The notes: generated from the sequence alone by a model not told the origin. Positions 43,017-52,693 are shown, numbered from the stretch's first letter. The stretch is 64,000 nt of DNA from Bacteriovoracaceae bacterium (GCA_023701435.1 JAMPXB010000006.1:62001-126000), one strand, 5' to 3'. Numbers and translations: made by a program.

Positions 43017-43930
43017 ACCGCCTGATCCAGGGCCCGGTCCAAGGTTGGATACTTGAAGTGAAAGTTCTTCTCCTTAATTTTTCGGGGAATAACTTTTGCT
43101 CCTTCCAGCAGTACCGTCGACATTTCACCAAAGATTAATTTTAGAACAAAGGCCGGCAGTGCCGCGATGGTTGGTCTTTTTAAAGTACGTCCTAAAGTTT
43201 TGGTGAATTCTTTATTGGTGACAGGGTTAGGGGCGGTGCCATTAATGACTCCTCTCACCTCTGCATTTTTCAAACTGGTGACATACATATCTGCCAGATC
43301 ATCAACATGAATCCAACTCATGTATTGGTGACCATCTCCCACCACTCCGCCAGCTCCTATTTTGAAGGCAGGAAGCATTTTTTTAAGGGCACCACCTTCA
43401 TGTCCTATCACCACACCTGTTCGCACTAAAACTACTCGCAGACCCAGTTTTTGCGCCTTATTTGCCTCGGCTTCCCAATCAGTACAAACCTTGGCGAGAA
43501 AGTCATGAGCCGGAGTTGAGTCCTCCGAGATCTCTTCTTCTCCCCGATCTCCATATATACCTACTGCTGAAGCAGAGACCAGGACTTGAGGTCTTAGCCT
43601 TGGCTCCATGTTCTCAATCCTCTTAACTAGGTTGGATGTTCCTAGAATTCTTGAATCGTAGATTCTTCTTTTTTGTAAATCGCTCCAGCGCTTGTCGGCG
43701 ATGCCTTCACCCATAAGGTTGATCACTCCATCAACTCCTTCAAAGGCTTCCTCAGGTGGAAGAGTGCTAGTAGTATGATCCCATACAAAATAGTTGCATT
43801 TCTCACCCAGCGCAGACTTGGCATGATAAGCCGACCTGGTAAGAACCACCACTTCATCCCCCGCACTTTGCAGGGCCTTAACAATTCGTCGACCAATAAA
43901 TCCGGTAGCACCAGTAATAAGAACTTTCAT
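43013..43930 (-). CDS. TIGR01777-type NAD-dependent epimerase/oxidoreductase
   Basis: A 305-residue extended SDR protein of the YfcH/SulA-like TIGR01777 family. The motif GATGFIGR is at the N-terminus, followed by GVDGVINLMGEGIAD, the YxxxR-type stretch around SASAVGIYGDRGEE and a conserved HVDDLADM. Bacterial members may be linked to cell division or sugar metabolism; the substrate is unknown. AAAGGTGGG precedes the ATG. Confidence 0.9.
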   Translation of the reverse strand: MKVLITGATGFIGRRIVKALQSAGDEVVVLTRSAYHAKSALGEKCNYFVWDHTTSTLPPEEAFEGVDGVINLMGEGIADKRWSDLQKRRIYDSRILGTSNLVKRIENMEPRLRPQVLVSASAVGIYGDRGEEEISEDSTPAHDFLAKVCTDWEAEANKAQKLGLRVVLVRTGVVIGHEGGALKKMLPAFKIGAGGVVGDGHQYMSWIHVDDLADMYVTSLKNAEVRGVINGTAPNPVTNKEFTKTLGRTLKRPTIAALPAFVLKLIFGEMSTVLLEGAKVIPRKIKEKNFHFKYPTLDRALDQAV

Positions 43931-43967
43931 AATCCCACCTTTATGGTTGATTCAAACTATCAATCAC

Positions 43968-43995
43968 TTGTAACCAGGGCCGAATGAGGCATAAT
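43968..43995 (+). promoter_or_regulatory. Promoter of patatin gene, leaderless arrangement
   Basis: TTGTAA (43968-43973), 16-bp spacer, CATAAT (43990-43995), then 6 nt to the ATG at 44002. Confidence 0.55.
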
Positions 43996-44001
43996 CATTA
44001 T

Positions 44002-45129
44002 ATGAATAAGAAATACGGACTTGTCATGACTGGTGGTGGTGCAAGGGCGGCTTATCAAGTCGGTGTTACCCGTGCTCTCTATGAAATCGCTGACAAAAAA
44101 AAGAACCTTTTTGATGTGATTACTGGAAACTCTGCAGGGGCCATTAATTCCACCTATCTTGCGGCCAACACTGAAAACTGGGACGTGGCCACTCATAATC
44201 TTTCTGAATTATGGATGCGTATTACTCCAGAGAACATCTATGATCTTAGAACGAAAAAAATTTCAGATATCGGATTAAAATTAATTTCCGGAACCGTCTT
44301 AGGTGGACTCACCTCTAAGGGCAGTTCGATCAATCACCTGCTTGACACTTCTCCTCTGAAAAGACTCGCCGAACGGGAAGTTGATTTCAAACATATCCAG
44401 GCCAATATTGACCGCGGCAATCTTCACGGTATAGCTCTGTCGGCCACTAATTATAATTCAGGAAGCAACGTTGTTTTTTTTCAGGGCAAAGAAGGTATTA
44501 AAGATTGGACCCGTTCTGATCGCTTCTCTTTCCGGACTGAGCTCACTGTACAGCACATGATGGCCTCAGCGGCGATTCCCTTCTTCTTTCCACCGGTGCC
44601 GATTGGACTCAGTCACTTTGGTGACGGCTGCATCAGGCAAACCACACCGCTTTCGCCGGCCATCCACTTAGGTGCCGACAAACTCATCGCCATCGGAGTC
44701 CGTCATGCTCACGATAAAGAAAAGATGAGACATATGGCCTTCTCTCATTTTCCTAATCCCACTATGGGGCAAGTGGCAGGCGTGATGCTCAATGCTCTTT
44801 TTATGGATTCACTTGAATCAGATGTGGAAAGACTTTTAAGGATCAATGAACTGATTGCTGAGGGAGCTCACCCCGAGCTAAAACCGATTCCTATTTTAAT
44901 GATCAGGCCGTCCAAAGATCTGGGTAAAATGACCGCCAATTTATCTGACGAGCTTCCGCCCGTTCTGCGCTATCTCTTAAAAGGGATTGGAGTGTCAGAT
45001 ACTGAAGGGCTAGATCTGTTAAGTTATCTGGCCTTTGATATATCCTATACCAAGCCCTTAATAGAGCTTGGTTATGAGGATACATTTAAAATGAAGGATG
45101 AAGTTCTAAGATTTTTTAACGACGCTTAA
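44002..45129 (+). CDS. Patatin-like phospholipase
   Basis: A 375-residue protein. The oxyanion loop is GGGARAAYQVG, the nucleophile elbow GNSAG with Ser, and the catalytic Asp in FGDGC. The Ser-Asp dyad is complete. Such enzymes are lipid acyl hydrolases, secreted or intracellular. I start at ATG 44002 because a -10 fits exactly; the ATG at 43984 is in frame with a weak AGGG upstream. It overlaps the convergent helicase gene by 14 bp. Confidence 0.9.
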   Translation: MNKKYGLVMTGGGARAAYQVGVTRALYEIADKKKNLFDVITGNSAGAINSTYLAANTENWDVATHNLSELWMRITPENIYDLRTKKISDIGLKLISGTVLGGLTSKGSSINHLLDTSPLKRLAEREVDFKHIQANIDRGNLHGIALSATNYNSGSNVVFFQGKEGIKDWTRSDRFSFRTELTVQHMMASAAIPFFFPPVPIGLSHFGDGCIRQTTPLSPAIHLGADKLIAIGVRHAHDKEKMRHMAFSHFPNPTMGQVAGVMLNALFMDSLESDVERLLRINELIAEGAHPELKPIPILMIRPSKDLGKMTANLSDELPPVLRYLLKGIGVSDTEGLDLLSYLAFDISYTKPLIELGYEDTFKMKDEVLRFFNDA

Positions 45130-46447
45130 TACCGCGGTTTCTTTTCACCGGGGCCTTCGGAGCGTTTCTGATTTCTTTCTCAGTTTTTTGAACCCTGGCA
45201 GCTCCACGGACACTCTTCTTTTGCCCACGGAAAGTTGCTGGCTTCTTCTCCACCACTTTCTTCTCAACTTTTTTCTCGGTCTTCATCTTCTCTTCAGGGA
45301 TGATGTCGAGATTTAAGTGTTTTTGATTCATGATGGCTTCATTGATTTGAGCAATCATCTTTGAATCATGATGGGCCACCAGATTATAAACGATACCTTT
45401 TTTTCCACCACGGGCGACACGGCCGCAGCGATGAAGATAGTAAATACCAGTTTTCGGAAGTCCATAGTTCAAGACCCAAACCAGATCCTGAATATCGATA
45501 CCACGAGCGGCCACATCGGTAGCGATCAAGACTTGCGCCTTTTTCTCTACAAACGCACGGATCGCACTTTCTCTTTCTTTCTTTTCCAAATCTCCGTGAA
45601 GAAGTTTGGTCTTAAGCTTCGGCATTTTTTCCGAGATATATTTATAGAGATCTTCTGCCTGATTTCGCTGATTGGTGAAGATGATCCCTCTTCCCTGCGC
45701 CTGCTTTTCCAGGAACATTTTAACCACCATGTCTTTTTCTGCCGGAGTCACCTTGACGTTATAAGTTTCAATCCGCGACTGAGGAGCATGGGAAACATCA
45801 GAGGCAATCTTGGTGAAATCAACATCCGGGAATTTTTCCAGGATATAGTTCTCTACTTCTTCCGGAAGTGTGGCGGTAATGAAGCCCATCTGCGTGTGGT
45901 TCATGTCAAAGTACTCAATCATGAAATCCAGATCACGCTTAAAGCCCATATCAAACAACTGATCGGCTTCATCAAAAATCACATACTGAAGCTGGTTAAA
46001 GCTCAATTCTTTTTTCTGGATAGCACTTTTAATACGTGAAGGAGTCGCGATCAAAATTTCATAAGAGCCACTGGCCACGGACTTCATTTTGGCGTGAGTG
46101 TCACCACCAGTCAGATCGCGCACGCGCAGTCTTAAGTGGTGAGACAGACCCTTAAACACTCCATGAATCTGGGAAGCCAGTTCTCGGGTAGGGGCCACGA
46201 TGATGGCGTATGGGGCGCCTTTAAGGGTGTTTTTAATCCCTTGATCTTCTTTTTGTTTAATTTTACTGGCAATCGGAAGCGCATAGGCCAGCGTCTTACC
46301 GGAACCGGTTTCCGACAGCACGATCAATGATTTCCGATTAAGTATCTCTGGAATAACTCTCTTCTGGATCAAAGTCGCAGTTTTGAGTCCGTGCTCTTTA
46401 AAATAGGCCTCAAGACCAGGGTGAAAATCGACATTCAAAAATGACAT
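45116..46447 (-). CDS. DEAD-box RNA helicase
   Basis: A 443-residue ATP-dependent RNA helicase. Motif I SETGSGKT, PTRELA, GGDTHAKM, TPSR, II DEAD, III TATLP (TAT rather than SAT), and VI HRCGRVARGG (a Val-Ala where HRxGRTGR is usual). A basic Lys/Arg-rich tail (residues ~385-443) follows, like RhlE/CsdA-type tails that bind RNA. The ATG has GAGGA upstream. It would act in ribosome assembly or RNA decay. Confidence 0.92.
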   Translation of the reverse strand: MSFLNVDFHPGLEAYFKEHGLKTATLIQKRVIPEILNRKSLIVLSETGSGKTLAYALPIASKIKQKEDQGIKNTLKGAPYAIIVAPTRELASQIHGVFKGLSHHLRLRVRDLTGGDTHAKMKSVASGSYEILIATPSRIKSAIQKKELSFNQLQYVIFDEADQLFDMGFKRDLDFMIEYFDMNHTQMGFITATLPEEVENYILEKFPDVDFTKIASDVSHAPQSRIETYNVKVTPAEKDMVVKMFLEKQAQGRGIIFTNQRNQAEDLYKYISEKMPKLKTKLLHGDLEKKERESAIRAFVEKKAQVLIATDVAARGIDIQDLVWVLNYGLPKTGIYYLHRCGRVARGGKKGIVYNLVAHHDSKMIAQINEAIMNQKHLNLDIIPEEKMKTEKKVEKKVVEKKPATFRGQKKSVRGAARVQKTEKEIRNAPKAPVKRNRGIKRR

Positions 46448-46595
46448 GGGAATCCTCGTTTAAAATCAACATTTTGGGTGGTGTATCACGAGGGTCAACC
46501 TTTGTCAGGGGAAGAGGTAAAAAATTCTAAATACCGGAGAATCCCGAAAGCCCGTAAACTAATGACTTAACCATCCCTAGCTGGAAAGGAAATCC

Positions 46596-47702
46596 ATGAA
46601 AAAGCTGTTATTTGCCCTGATGACCATAGGTTGCGGCCTATACTCCCTTGATTCTTCGGCCCAGATTTTTAAATTAAATGTTACAGATTACGGGATCGAC
46701 ACCACAACTCCTCAGGGTGCTGCTTTTAAATCCTTTGTGGACTCGCAGCTTCTCACCATCGAAAATGACATCAACAAGGATCTTCCAAGTGCCCAACCAG
46801 AAAGACTTATGGAAGGGATGGCCGATTCATCAGTAATGGCCGGTAAAGGGATTGGTTCAGATTATGCTTCTAATATGGAAGTTTTCTTAATTGGTGCCGG
46901 TGTTGGTGTGGGGGCCGATTTAGAAAAAGATGAAGATACTGACTCTGATATTTCGGGCATAGGTATTGCTCCGGGAGTTATTGTGGGTGCTAATTTGGGT
47001 TTCCTTGATACCAACAAGATTCTCGGCATGGAAACTGACCGTTTAAATGTTTACTTAAACTTCATGAGCTACTCTCATGAACAGGATTTTGAAGATGATC
47101 CAGCTAAAAAGTCATCTGCTGAAATTGATATGACTGCCATGGGTATTCACTTCCGTTACGATTGGATCAAGGGCAATGGTAATAAGTTTCTCGGCTGGGG
47201 TGGGGTAAAACTACACTTTGGTTATGAGTACAATAAAACAGATCTGACCTTTAACAGCACTATTAATGAAACAGTCAGTGAAACAAGTACAAGTGGTGAG
47301 GTTATCAACGGGACCATTGACGGTTCTCCCAGTGCTACCATTCTTGTTAATACCCACTCTATTCCCCTTGAGATCTCAACCGACGTACAACTTCTTTATA
47401 TCCTGAGTCTTTATGGCGGTCTGGGTATGGATTACAGCTTCGGTCAAGCCAAAGGTGATGGCTCTTTAAATGCTGATGAGTCACCAATCACCTGTACCGG
47501 TGGTGCTTGCGGCGGCGGAGCCACAGTCCAGGTCCAACCCGAAGCCAACATCGATGCCACTGGAAAAGTTAATCCTCTTAACTTCCGCGGTTTCGCCGGT
47601 CTTCAAGTCAACCTTCCTTATATCCGCATTTTCGGCCAGGTTGATAAATCCCTTGGTAGCGAGCTGGTTGGTGCTACTGCCGGTGTCCGTTTCGTTTACT
47701 AA
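46596..47702 (+). CDS. Predicted outer-membrane beta-barrel protein
   Basis: A 368-residue protein with a Sec signal peptide (cleavage near SSA-QI), alternating beta strands through the C-terminal two-thirds, and a final strand ending in a terminal aromatic (TAGVRFVY), typical of BAM-inserted barrels. An acidic stretch (EKDEDTDSD) and a Gly/Ala-rich loop with two Cys near PITCTGGACGG are visible. AAAGGA precedes the ATG. A strong terminator follows inside the opposite-strand SNase gene. Confidence 0.75.
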   Translation: MKKLLFALMTIGCGLYSLDSSAQIFKLNVTDYGIDTTTPQGAAFKSFVDSQLLTIENDINKDLPSAQPERLMEGMADSSVMAGKGIGSDYASNMEVFLIGAGVGVGADLEKDEDTDSDISGIGIAPGVIVGANLGFLDTNKILGMETDRLNVYLNFMSYSHEQDFEDDPAKKSSAEIDMTAMGIHFRYDWIKGNGNKFLGWGGVKLHFGYEYNKTDLTFNSTINETVSETSTSGEVINGTIDGSPSATILVNTHSIPLEISTDVQLLYILSLYGGLGMDYSFGQAKGDGSLNADESPITCTGGACGGGATVQVQPEANIDATGKVNPLNFRGFAGLQVNLPYIRIFGQVDKSLGSELVGATAGVRFVY

Positions 47703-48204
47703 ATTTTCTCCACAATTTCGGTTGGCGAAAGCCTCCATACTGCCAAAGGCCCGATTTTCGGGCCTTTGCTTTTTTCAGGGCCCGCAAATAAGTGAATTTT
47801 TCTCTGACCGAAGAAAACTGAGCATGGGGATAAAGAGTGGTGCATCCCCTTTCAACCAGCTTGAGACTCAGCCCCTTTAAGTCCCCCAAAATTCGTCCAT
47901 AGATGTCTTCTTTTTCAATCCATAGTTGTTGCAGAGAACCGATAGGCACGTTTTTTTTCAGGCATCTTCCCGCCCAGGCACCGGCGTCCCCTGCTCCATT
48001 AAGAAAAGGCTGAGTTTTTTCCGGAGAATCAATTTTGGAGAGACGCACTTTCATCTGATAACTGCCATGACTAACTAAAATAGTGTCTCCGTCATAAATT
48101 TTCAGCACCTTGACGGGAATTTTGAGGGGGACGAGGTCTGTAAGATCTACCCTGACCAGAAATAGGCTCAACAAAGGCCAAAGAATTTGATAGGGTCGCC
48201 GCAT
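47674..48204 (-). CDS. SNase-like (thermonuclease family) nuclease
   Basis: A 176-residue protein with an N-terminal hydrophobic segment that could be a signal peptide/anchor. The SNase core is VLKIYDGDTI, a VRLSKIDSPEK segment (Arg, Asp and Glu of the active site) and an Arg in the YGRIL motif. Family members cleave DNA/RNA with Ca2+. AAAGGAG precedes the ATG. Its last ~35 codons contain the opposite-strand OMP terminator and overlap the OMP end by 29 bp. Confidence 0.85.
   Translation of the reverse strand: MRRPYQILWPLLSLFLVRVDLTDLVPLKIPVKVLKIYDGDTILVSHGSYQMKVRLSKIDSPEKTQPFLNGAGDAGAWAGRCLKKNVPIGSLQQLWIEKEDIYGRILGDLKGLSLKLVERGCTTLYPHAQFSSVREKFTYLRALKKAKARKSGLWQYGGFRQPKLWRKFSKRNGHRQ
47744..47775 (+). 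terminator. Terminator of the OMP gene, inside the SNase coding region
   Basis: Perfect 11-bp stem CAAAGGCCCGA/TCGGGCCTTTG with a 3-nt loop, followed by CTTTTTT. It lies wholly inside the minus-strand SNase ORF. Confidence 0.85.
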
Positions 48205-48276
48205 ATTAATCTCCTTTACTGGATATGCCGGGGCCCAGGCCTCTGGAAAACAACTTGCCCAAAGGAAAGTTCATCT

Positions 48277-49407
48277 ATGAATGTTCGTTCAGAAGTTAAC
48301 AATCACTTTAAATTCACTCTTCAGCACGTCGACAAACACTGCGGGGCCCGCGCGGGAATTATTGAAACCCCCCATGGACCTATTGAGACTCCGGTCTTCA
48401 TGCCAGTGGGAACTCACGGAGCGATCAAGGCCCTTCAGCCTAAAGAGCTGATCGACATGTCGATTCAGATTTTGCTCTCTAATACTTATCACCTGCACCT
48501 GACACCTGGTTCGGAGCTGATTGCTAAGGCCGGTGGTCTTCATAAATTTATGGGATGGGATCGTCCGATTCTGACTGACTCAGGCGGCTTCCAGGTTTTC
48601 TCACTTCAGAAAAATTCCATTACTGAAGAAGGTGCTAACTTCAAAGGTGCCAAGGGCGAGAACGTTCTTCTCACTCCCGAAATTTCTATTCAGGTTCAGC
48701 AGAACCTGGGCTCAGATATTATGATGGCCTTTGATGAGTGTATTCCTTATCCGGCCACTGAAAAATATGTCGAGAACTCTATTGCCCGTACTCACCGTTG
48801 GCTCGACCGTTGTATCGATGCCTGGAAGAATCCGCAGCAGGCCCTCTTTGGAATTGTTCAGGGCGGAGTTTATGATAAGTACCGTGAAATCTGCGTAGAA
48901 GAAGTGACCAAAAGAAATCTTCCAGGTTACGCCATCGGTGGTGTTTCCGTAGGAGAAGGTCCTGAGCATATGGAAAAAGTGGTGAGGTTCACGGCCCCTC
49001 TTATGCCGAAAGATAAACCGCGCTACGTAATGGGTGTCGGTATGCCGGAAGATCTCCTGATGATTTGGGAGCACGGAATTGATATGAGTGACTGTATCAT
49101 TCCAACGAAATTTGCCCGCGGTGGAACACTCTTCACTAACCGTGGAAAAATCCGCATTGAGCACAAGAATTACCGTCGAGACTTCTTCCCAATTGAGCCG
49201 AATCTAAAAGATTATGTGAATACTAATTTCACCCGCGCCTATATTAAGCATCTTTTTGATTCGAACGAAATTCTGGGACAGATCCTGGCCACTGCTCACA
49301 ATATTTCATTCTACAAATCGATGGCCACCCGTGCACGTGAAGCGATCTTGGAAGACCGCTTCCTCGAGTTTAAAAATCAATTTTTAGATGGTTACAAAAG
49401 AGACTAA
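48277..49407 (+). CDS. tgt: tRNA-guanine transglycosylase, zinc site lost
   Basis: A 376-residue protein of the bacterial Tgt family: GTHGAIKAL, catalytic DSGGFQ (D101), GVSVGEG, and the DCIIPTKFARGG segment. The zinc site is replaced: where other Tgt enzymes have CxCxxC, here residues 310/312/315 are Leu, Asp and Asn. The partner His (H341) of the HN pair is kept. Tgt exchanges guanine-34 for preQ1. The ATG at 48277 (AAAGGA upstream) replaces the longer frame from 48187. Confidence 0.92.
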   Translation: MNVRSEVNNHFKFTLQHVDKHCGARAGIIETPHGPIETPVFMPVGTHGAIKALQPKELIDMSIQILLSNTYHLHLTPGSELIAKAGGLHKFMGWDRPILTDSGGFQVFSLQKNSITEEGANFKGAKGENVLLTPEISIQVQQNLGSDIMMAFDECIPYPATEKYVENSIARTHRWLDRCIDAWKNPQQALFGIVQGGVYDKYREICVEEVTKRNLPGYAIGGVSVGEGPEHMEKVVRFTAPLMPKDKPRYVMGVGMPEDLLMIWEHGIDMSDCIIPTKFARGGTLFTNRGKIRIEHKNYRRDFFPIEPNLKDYVNTNFTRAYIKHLFDSNEILGQILATAHNISFYKSMATRAREAILEDRFLEFKNQFLDGYKRD

Positions 49408-49413
49408 ACTAAA

Positions 49414-49443
49414 AAAAAGGGAGCGGATAACCGCTCCCTTTTT
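49414..49443 (+). terminator. Bidirectional terminator between tgt and the 49446 gene
   Basis: Perfect 13-bp stem AAAAAGGGAGCGG/CCGCTCCCTTTTT with loop ATAA, symmetric A and T tracts. It serves tgt (plus) and the convergent metallopeptidase gene (minus). Confidence 0.92.
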
Positions 49444-49445
49444 CG

Positions 49446-52070
49446 TTAAAGAGAAAAATCAGGAATGCTAATAGGGGGAAGTTTATAACTAGGAGTAAAG
49501 TTTTCTTCTATCACTCTTTGCTGTAATTCATCGCGATTAACTCCCAGGCGTTTTTTCAAAGTCACTGGAGTCAATTTAAGCTTCTTCACCATCGGATCTT
49601 TAAAAGCCTCTCTAATGACATAATCTTCAACTTCCTCCCACGCATCTTTAAGACAGGTTTCTCGTTTCTTTTTAAAGATCAGAGCACCCACCAGCGGGAT
49701 TTTCGGATTAAGATTGATACACACCTGAGCTTGCTTGGCCCCGGCCTCTAGCATTCTCTCTTCCAGACCGACAGCGACTTTTTCAATGAACTGCTCCTTA
49801 GACTGGTCAATCCATTTATTCACTTCCGGACTCTCGGAGATATTGGCGCAAGTTTGCGTTTCCAAAAATTTATCAAAGAGCCCACTCTTGGAATTAAACA
49901 AGAGCTCCATATCAATGAGCTTAAGGGCCTCTTTGCGGCAATCAATCACCAGTTGTTTTGAATCAATGAGGTTAGTTGCCCAGTGATAGCTTGAGAGCAC
50001 TTGAGTTCTAAGTTTCCCTTTATCCTCATACATAAAGTCCAGAGCAAGACTTACTTCCTTATCCTGTTCAACCTCATAAATGCCCTGAATATGTTTTAAT
50101 AATCGCGGCTGCACCTCTCTGGTCAATATCATCTCTTCTTTGGAGTTCACAAGCTGACCGCCATCGACAGTGAATTTCCTGACGGCATTTTGAATGGAAT
50201 CTGGAATGGCCGAATTAAGACAATTATAGAAGGAGCTGATCATGAAGCCAGATCCCACGTTAAAAAGCCCCATCTTTGGTACAGCTTCGTTGTCATGAGA
50301 GCGATTAGCACAACCCTCCCAAGTATATTGGGCCTCTTCTCTGATGGCCTCAAGGTTTGCCGAAACCATTTGCTGATAGGACCTGATTGTTTCATCTTTA
50401 ATATTGGCAAAGGAGTGCTGGGCCACATAAAGATCAGCAAGCTCCTGGGTCTGCTCCGGTGAAAGATTGAGAGCTTCCGCTTTAATATAAGCATTCCTTT
50501 GAACTTCTTGGTTAAAACATGCTTCCTCATCATGTTCTTCAAAGCAATTCACATAAGCATCTTTAGCGATTTTCTTATCTGATAACTGCTTTCTGAACTG
50601 CTGAATGCGGGCCAGGTAGTTTTTATCTTTCTGAAGTTCCATTAAATATTTATCAAAGACTTGAGTCAGGTGAGACTTAATCAGACTATCCCACTTGTCT
50701 TTGCCCGGCGATTCATTGAGCGCAGTACAACCTTCGGGCTCACTGATGGCAATTTTTGATCTGACCATCTTAGCAATATCAACTGCACCGTTACCAATGC
50801 AGTTAAGCATTGATGGCATGACCGGAGCATTAAATTCTGAAGATTTAAAATACACCGACTTCGGTGAGCTCGGCATAGAATTACAGTCTGTAACATTATT
50901 GAGCACGGCCTTACTTATTTCCAAAGAACTCTGATCAATCCAATACTTTAGTAATGCTTCTCTTTCATAAGAGCGGCCCTGATAATAATTCTGCGAGACC
51001 CAGTTAAAATGCGGCTCAGAAATTTTTTTTCGGGTGATATCTCCATCAATTCTGTACATCGCCAGAGATTCAGCGAAATTTTCTTGAGGCGAAGTTCCGG
51101 CATAATTCGAGACAATTTTCATGTCTTCAGTTTTTTCCCATTTGCGAACAGTGCTGCCGCCATTCACATATTCCGTAATTTCTTTAAACCCAGCAACACT
51201 GGCATAATCAGGAGCATGGGAACGGTAAAAAGCACTGCTACCTTTGCCGCCTTCAAAATCCACGTGGTGATTCATCTCATGGGTTACGGCCTGGTAGAGA
51301 TAACCTTGATCCAGATTATTTCTCCCCTGCCACAGACACTCATCTGTCACTTTAATCCAACCACGGCTATAAGCAAGACCACAGGCCCCTTTATATCTCT
51401 CCCCTTCAAACTCCTCTCCGCGAGGAATTCTTTGAAGCTCTTTTAATTCCTTCAAAGTCGCCTGCGGGGACTTAAGCATCAGGGTCAAACGCCAAAGACC
51501 GTAAAGTTCATCCTCATTATAAAGATAATTTTCAAGAGGTATTGTTTTGCCATTATAATATCCGGGACTCGTAGTCTCATCATTCACCACTGGAATCAGG
51601 TTATCTGCTGAGAGCATATGCCCAAACTTCAGGTACCAAAGGTAATGCACATATCCTGCGACATGATCTTCTTTTCCGTAAATGCGGTTAAAGATACAAG
51701 GCACACTAAAGCATCCGGTATAATCAACCCGGTCATACTGAAGATCACCGATCTCGTTACCAAAATCCTTTAAGAAGTTTGCTTGTGGAACCGGCAATTG
51801 ATCCAGATCCAAATGTCTCCAGCGACCGCGAACTCTTGGAGCCTTGGCATATTTTTTCTCGAGCTGCTGAATTTCCGCCTTCAAGGTATCGACAGTGAAT
51901 ACTTCTTTTAAGCATTGATTCTGAACCGTACTGGCAAGAGCACGCTCAAGCACCACTTCTTTTTCAGACTGCTTATCCCACCGGGAAATAAGAGTTTCCT
52001 GAACCGGCGCCTTGGTACAACTGGCACCAATGATGAGAACAGAGAGGACTGCTAGATTATTTTTTTTCAT
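49446..52070 (-). CDS. Large lipoprotein with predicted zinc metallopeptidase domain
   Basis: An 874-residue protein with a lipobox IIGASC. A zincin signature HEMNHH (H264, E265, H268, counted from ATG 52070) is followed ~75-80 residues later by SPQENFAESLAMY, whose Glu is a good third ligand. Upstream the sequence is Trp/Tyr-rich, and the C-terminal half is long and mostly helical with scattered Cys. This fits a periplasmic or surface metallopeptidase. The TTG two codons upstream is not used. It follows the 52057 lipoprotein gene with a 14-bp overlap. Confidence 0.8.
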   Translation of the reverse strand: MKKNNLAVLSVLIIGASCTKAPVQETLISRWDKQSEKEVVLERALASTVQNQCLKEVFTVDTLKAEIQQLEKKYAKAPRVRGRWRHLDLDQLPVPQANFLKDFGNEIGDLQYDRVDYTGCFSVPCIFNRIYGKEDHVAGYVHYLWYLKFGHMLSADNLIPVVNDETTSPGYYNGKTIPLENYLYNEDELYGLWRLTLMLKSPQATLKELKELQRIPRGEEFEGERYKGACGLAYSRGWIKVTDECLWQGRNNLDQGYLYQAVTHEMNHHVDFEGGKGSSAFYRSHAPDYASVAGFKEITEYVNGGSTVRKWEKTEDMKIVSNYAGTSPQENFAESLAMYRIDGDITRKKISEPHFNWVSQNYYQGRSYEREALLKYWIDQSSLEISKAVLNNVTDCNSMPSSPKSVYFKSSEFNAPVMPSMLNCIGNGAVDIAKMVRSKIAISEPEGCTALNESPGKDKWDSLIKSHLTQVFDKYLMELQKDKNYLARIQQFRKQLSDKKIAKDAYVNCFEEHDEEACFNQEVQRNAYIKAEALNLSPEQTQELADLYVAQHSFANIKDETIRSYQQMVSANLEAIREEAQYTWEGCANRSHDNEAVPKMGLFNVGSGFMISSFYNCLNSAIPDSIQNAVRKFTVDGGQLVNSKEEMILTREVQPRLLKHIQGIYEVEQDKEVSLALDFMYEDKGKLRTQVLSSYHWATNLIDSKQLVIDCRKEALKLIDMELLFNSKSGLFDKFLETQTCANISESPEVNKWIDQSKEQFIEKVAVGLEERMLEAGAKQAQVCINLNPKIPLVGALIFKKKRETCLKDAWEEVEDYVIREAFKDPMVKKLKLTPVTLKKRLGVNRDELQQRVIEENFTPSYKLPPISIPDFSL

Positions 52071-52476
52071 GTTCAACCACCCTTGATACAGATCCGCTGC
52101 CTTCTGAATAGATGACAGAGATACCTTGTGCTGGACACTTCAGTTCATATTGGCCCAACTCATGGCCAGTTCCACCGGAGATTTTACTGGTTACGGTGTC
52201 GCACTCACTGAACTTATGCTTCCAATACAGAAGTGTTTGTTCGTTTCCTTTTGGATCGCGAAACCCATTAGTGACGACATCATTTGTGACTTGATATTTT
52301 TCGTTGCCCTCAAAGACCAGGACTTTACTGTCTTTTACGGGAATGGATTTCTCCTCAATGGGCTCACCCATTTCTGCTTTTAATTCAGAAACGGTGGTCT
52401 TGCCGTAATCAAAGGAGCGTTCCTTGGCCCCGCAAGCGGCCAACACTAAAAAAATTACATAGAAATATGGCTTCAT
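52057..52476 (-). CDS. Small lipoprotein
   Basis: A 139-residue lipoprotein with lipobox LAAC and a short mature region of mixed beta strands; two Cys in the mature part. It is the first gene of a pair with the metallopeptidase lipoprotein (14-bp overlap). A BamE-like fold is conceivable from length and the AEMGEP pattern after a short N-terminal helix, but I cannot confirm. Function unknown. Confidence 0.7.
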   Translation of the reverse strand: MKPYFYVIFLVLAACGAKERSFDYGKTTVSELKAEMGEPIEEKSIPVKDSKVLVFEGNEKYQVTNDVVTNGFRDPKGNEQTLLYWKHKFSECDTVTSKISGGTGHELGQYELKCPAQGISVIYSEGSGSVSRVVEHEKK

Positions 52477-52693
52477 GGTTGTTTCTCCATAGGCTCAATA
52501 TCGGAAGAAACAACTAACAACTTTAGTCAAATATTCTTATGGTTTTAATGCGTTATCGAAGGCTTGCAGCATTTAAGAGGCCCATCATCTGGTTTTAGCT
52601 AACTTAATTTAGCGTGAAGATAGGTTCCCCCCAATAGGCAAGCTCACCTAAAAATTATAAATGATGGTCACTTTAAGAACACTCGGAGGTTCA

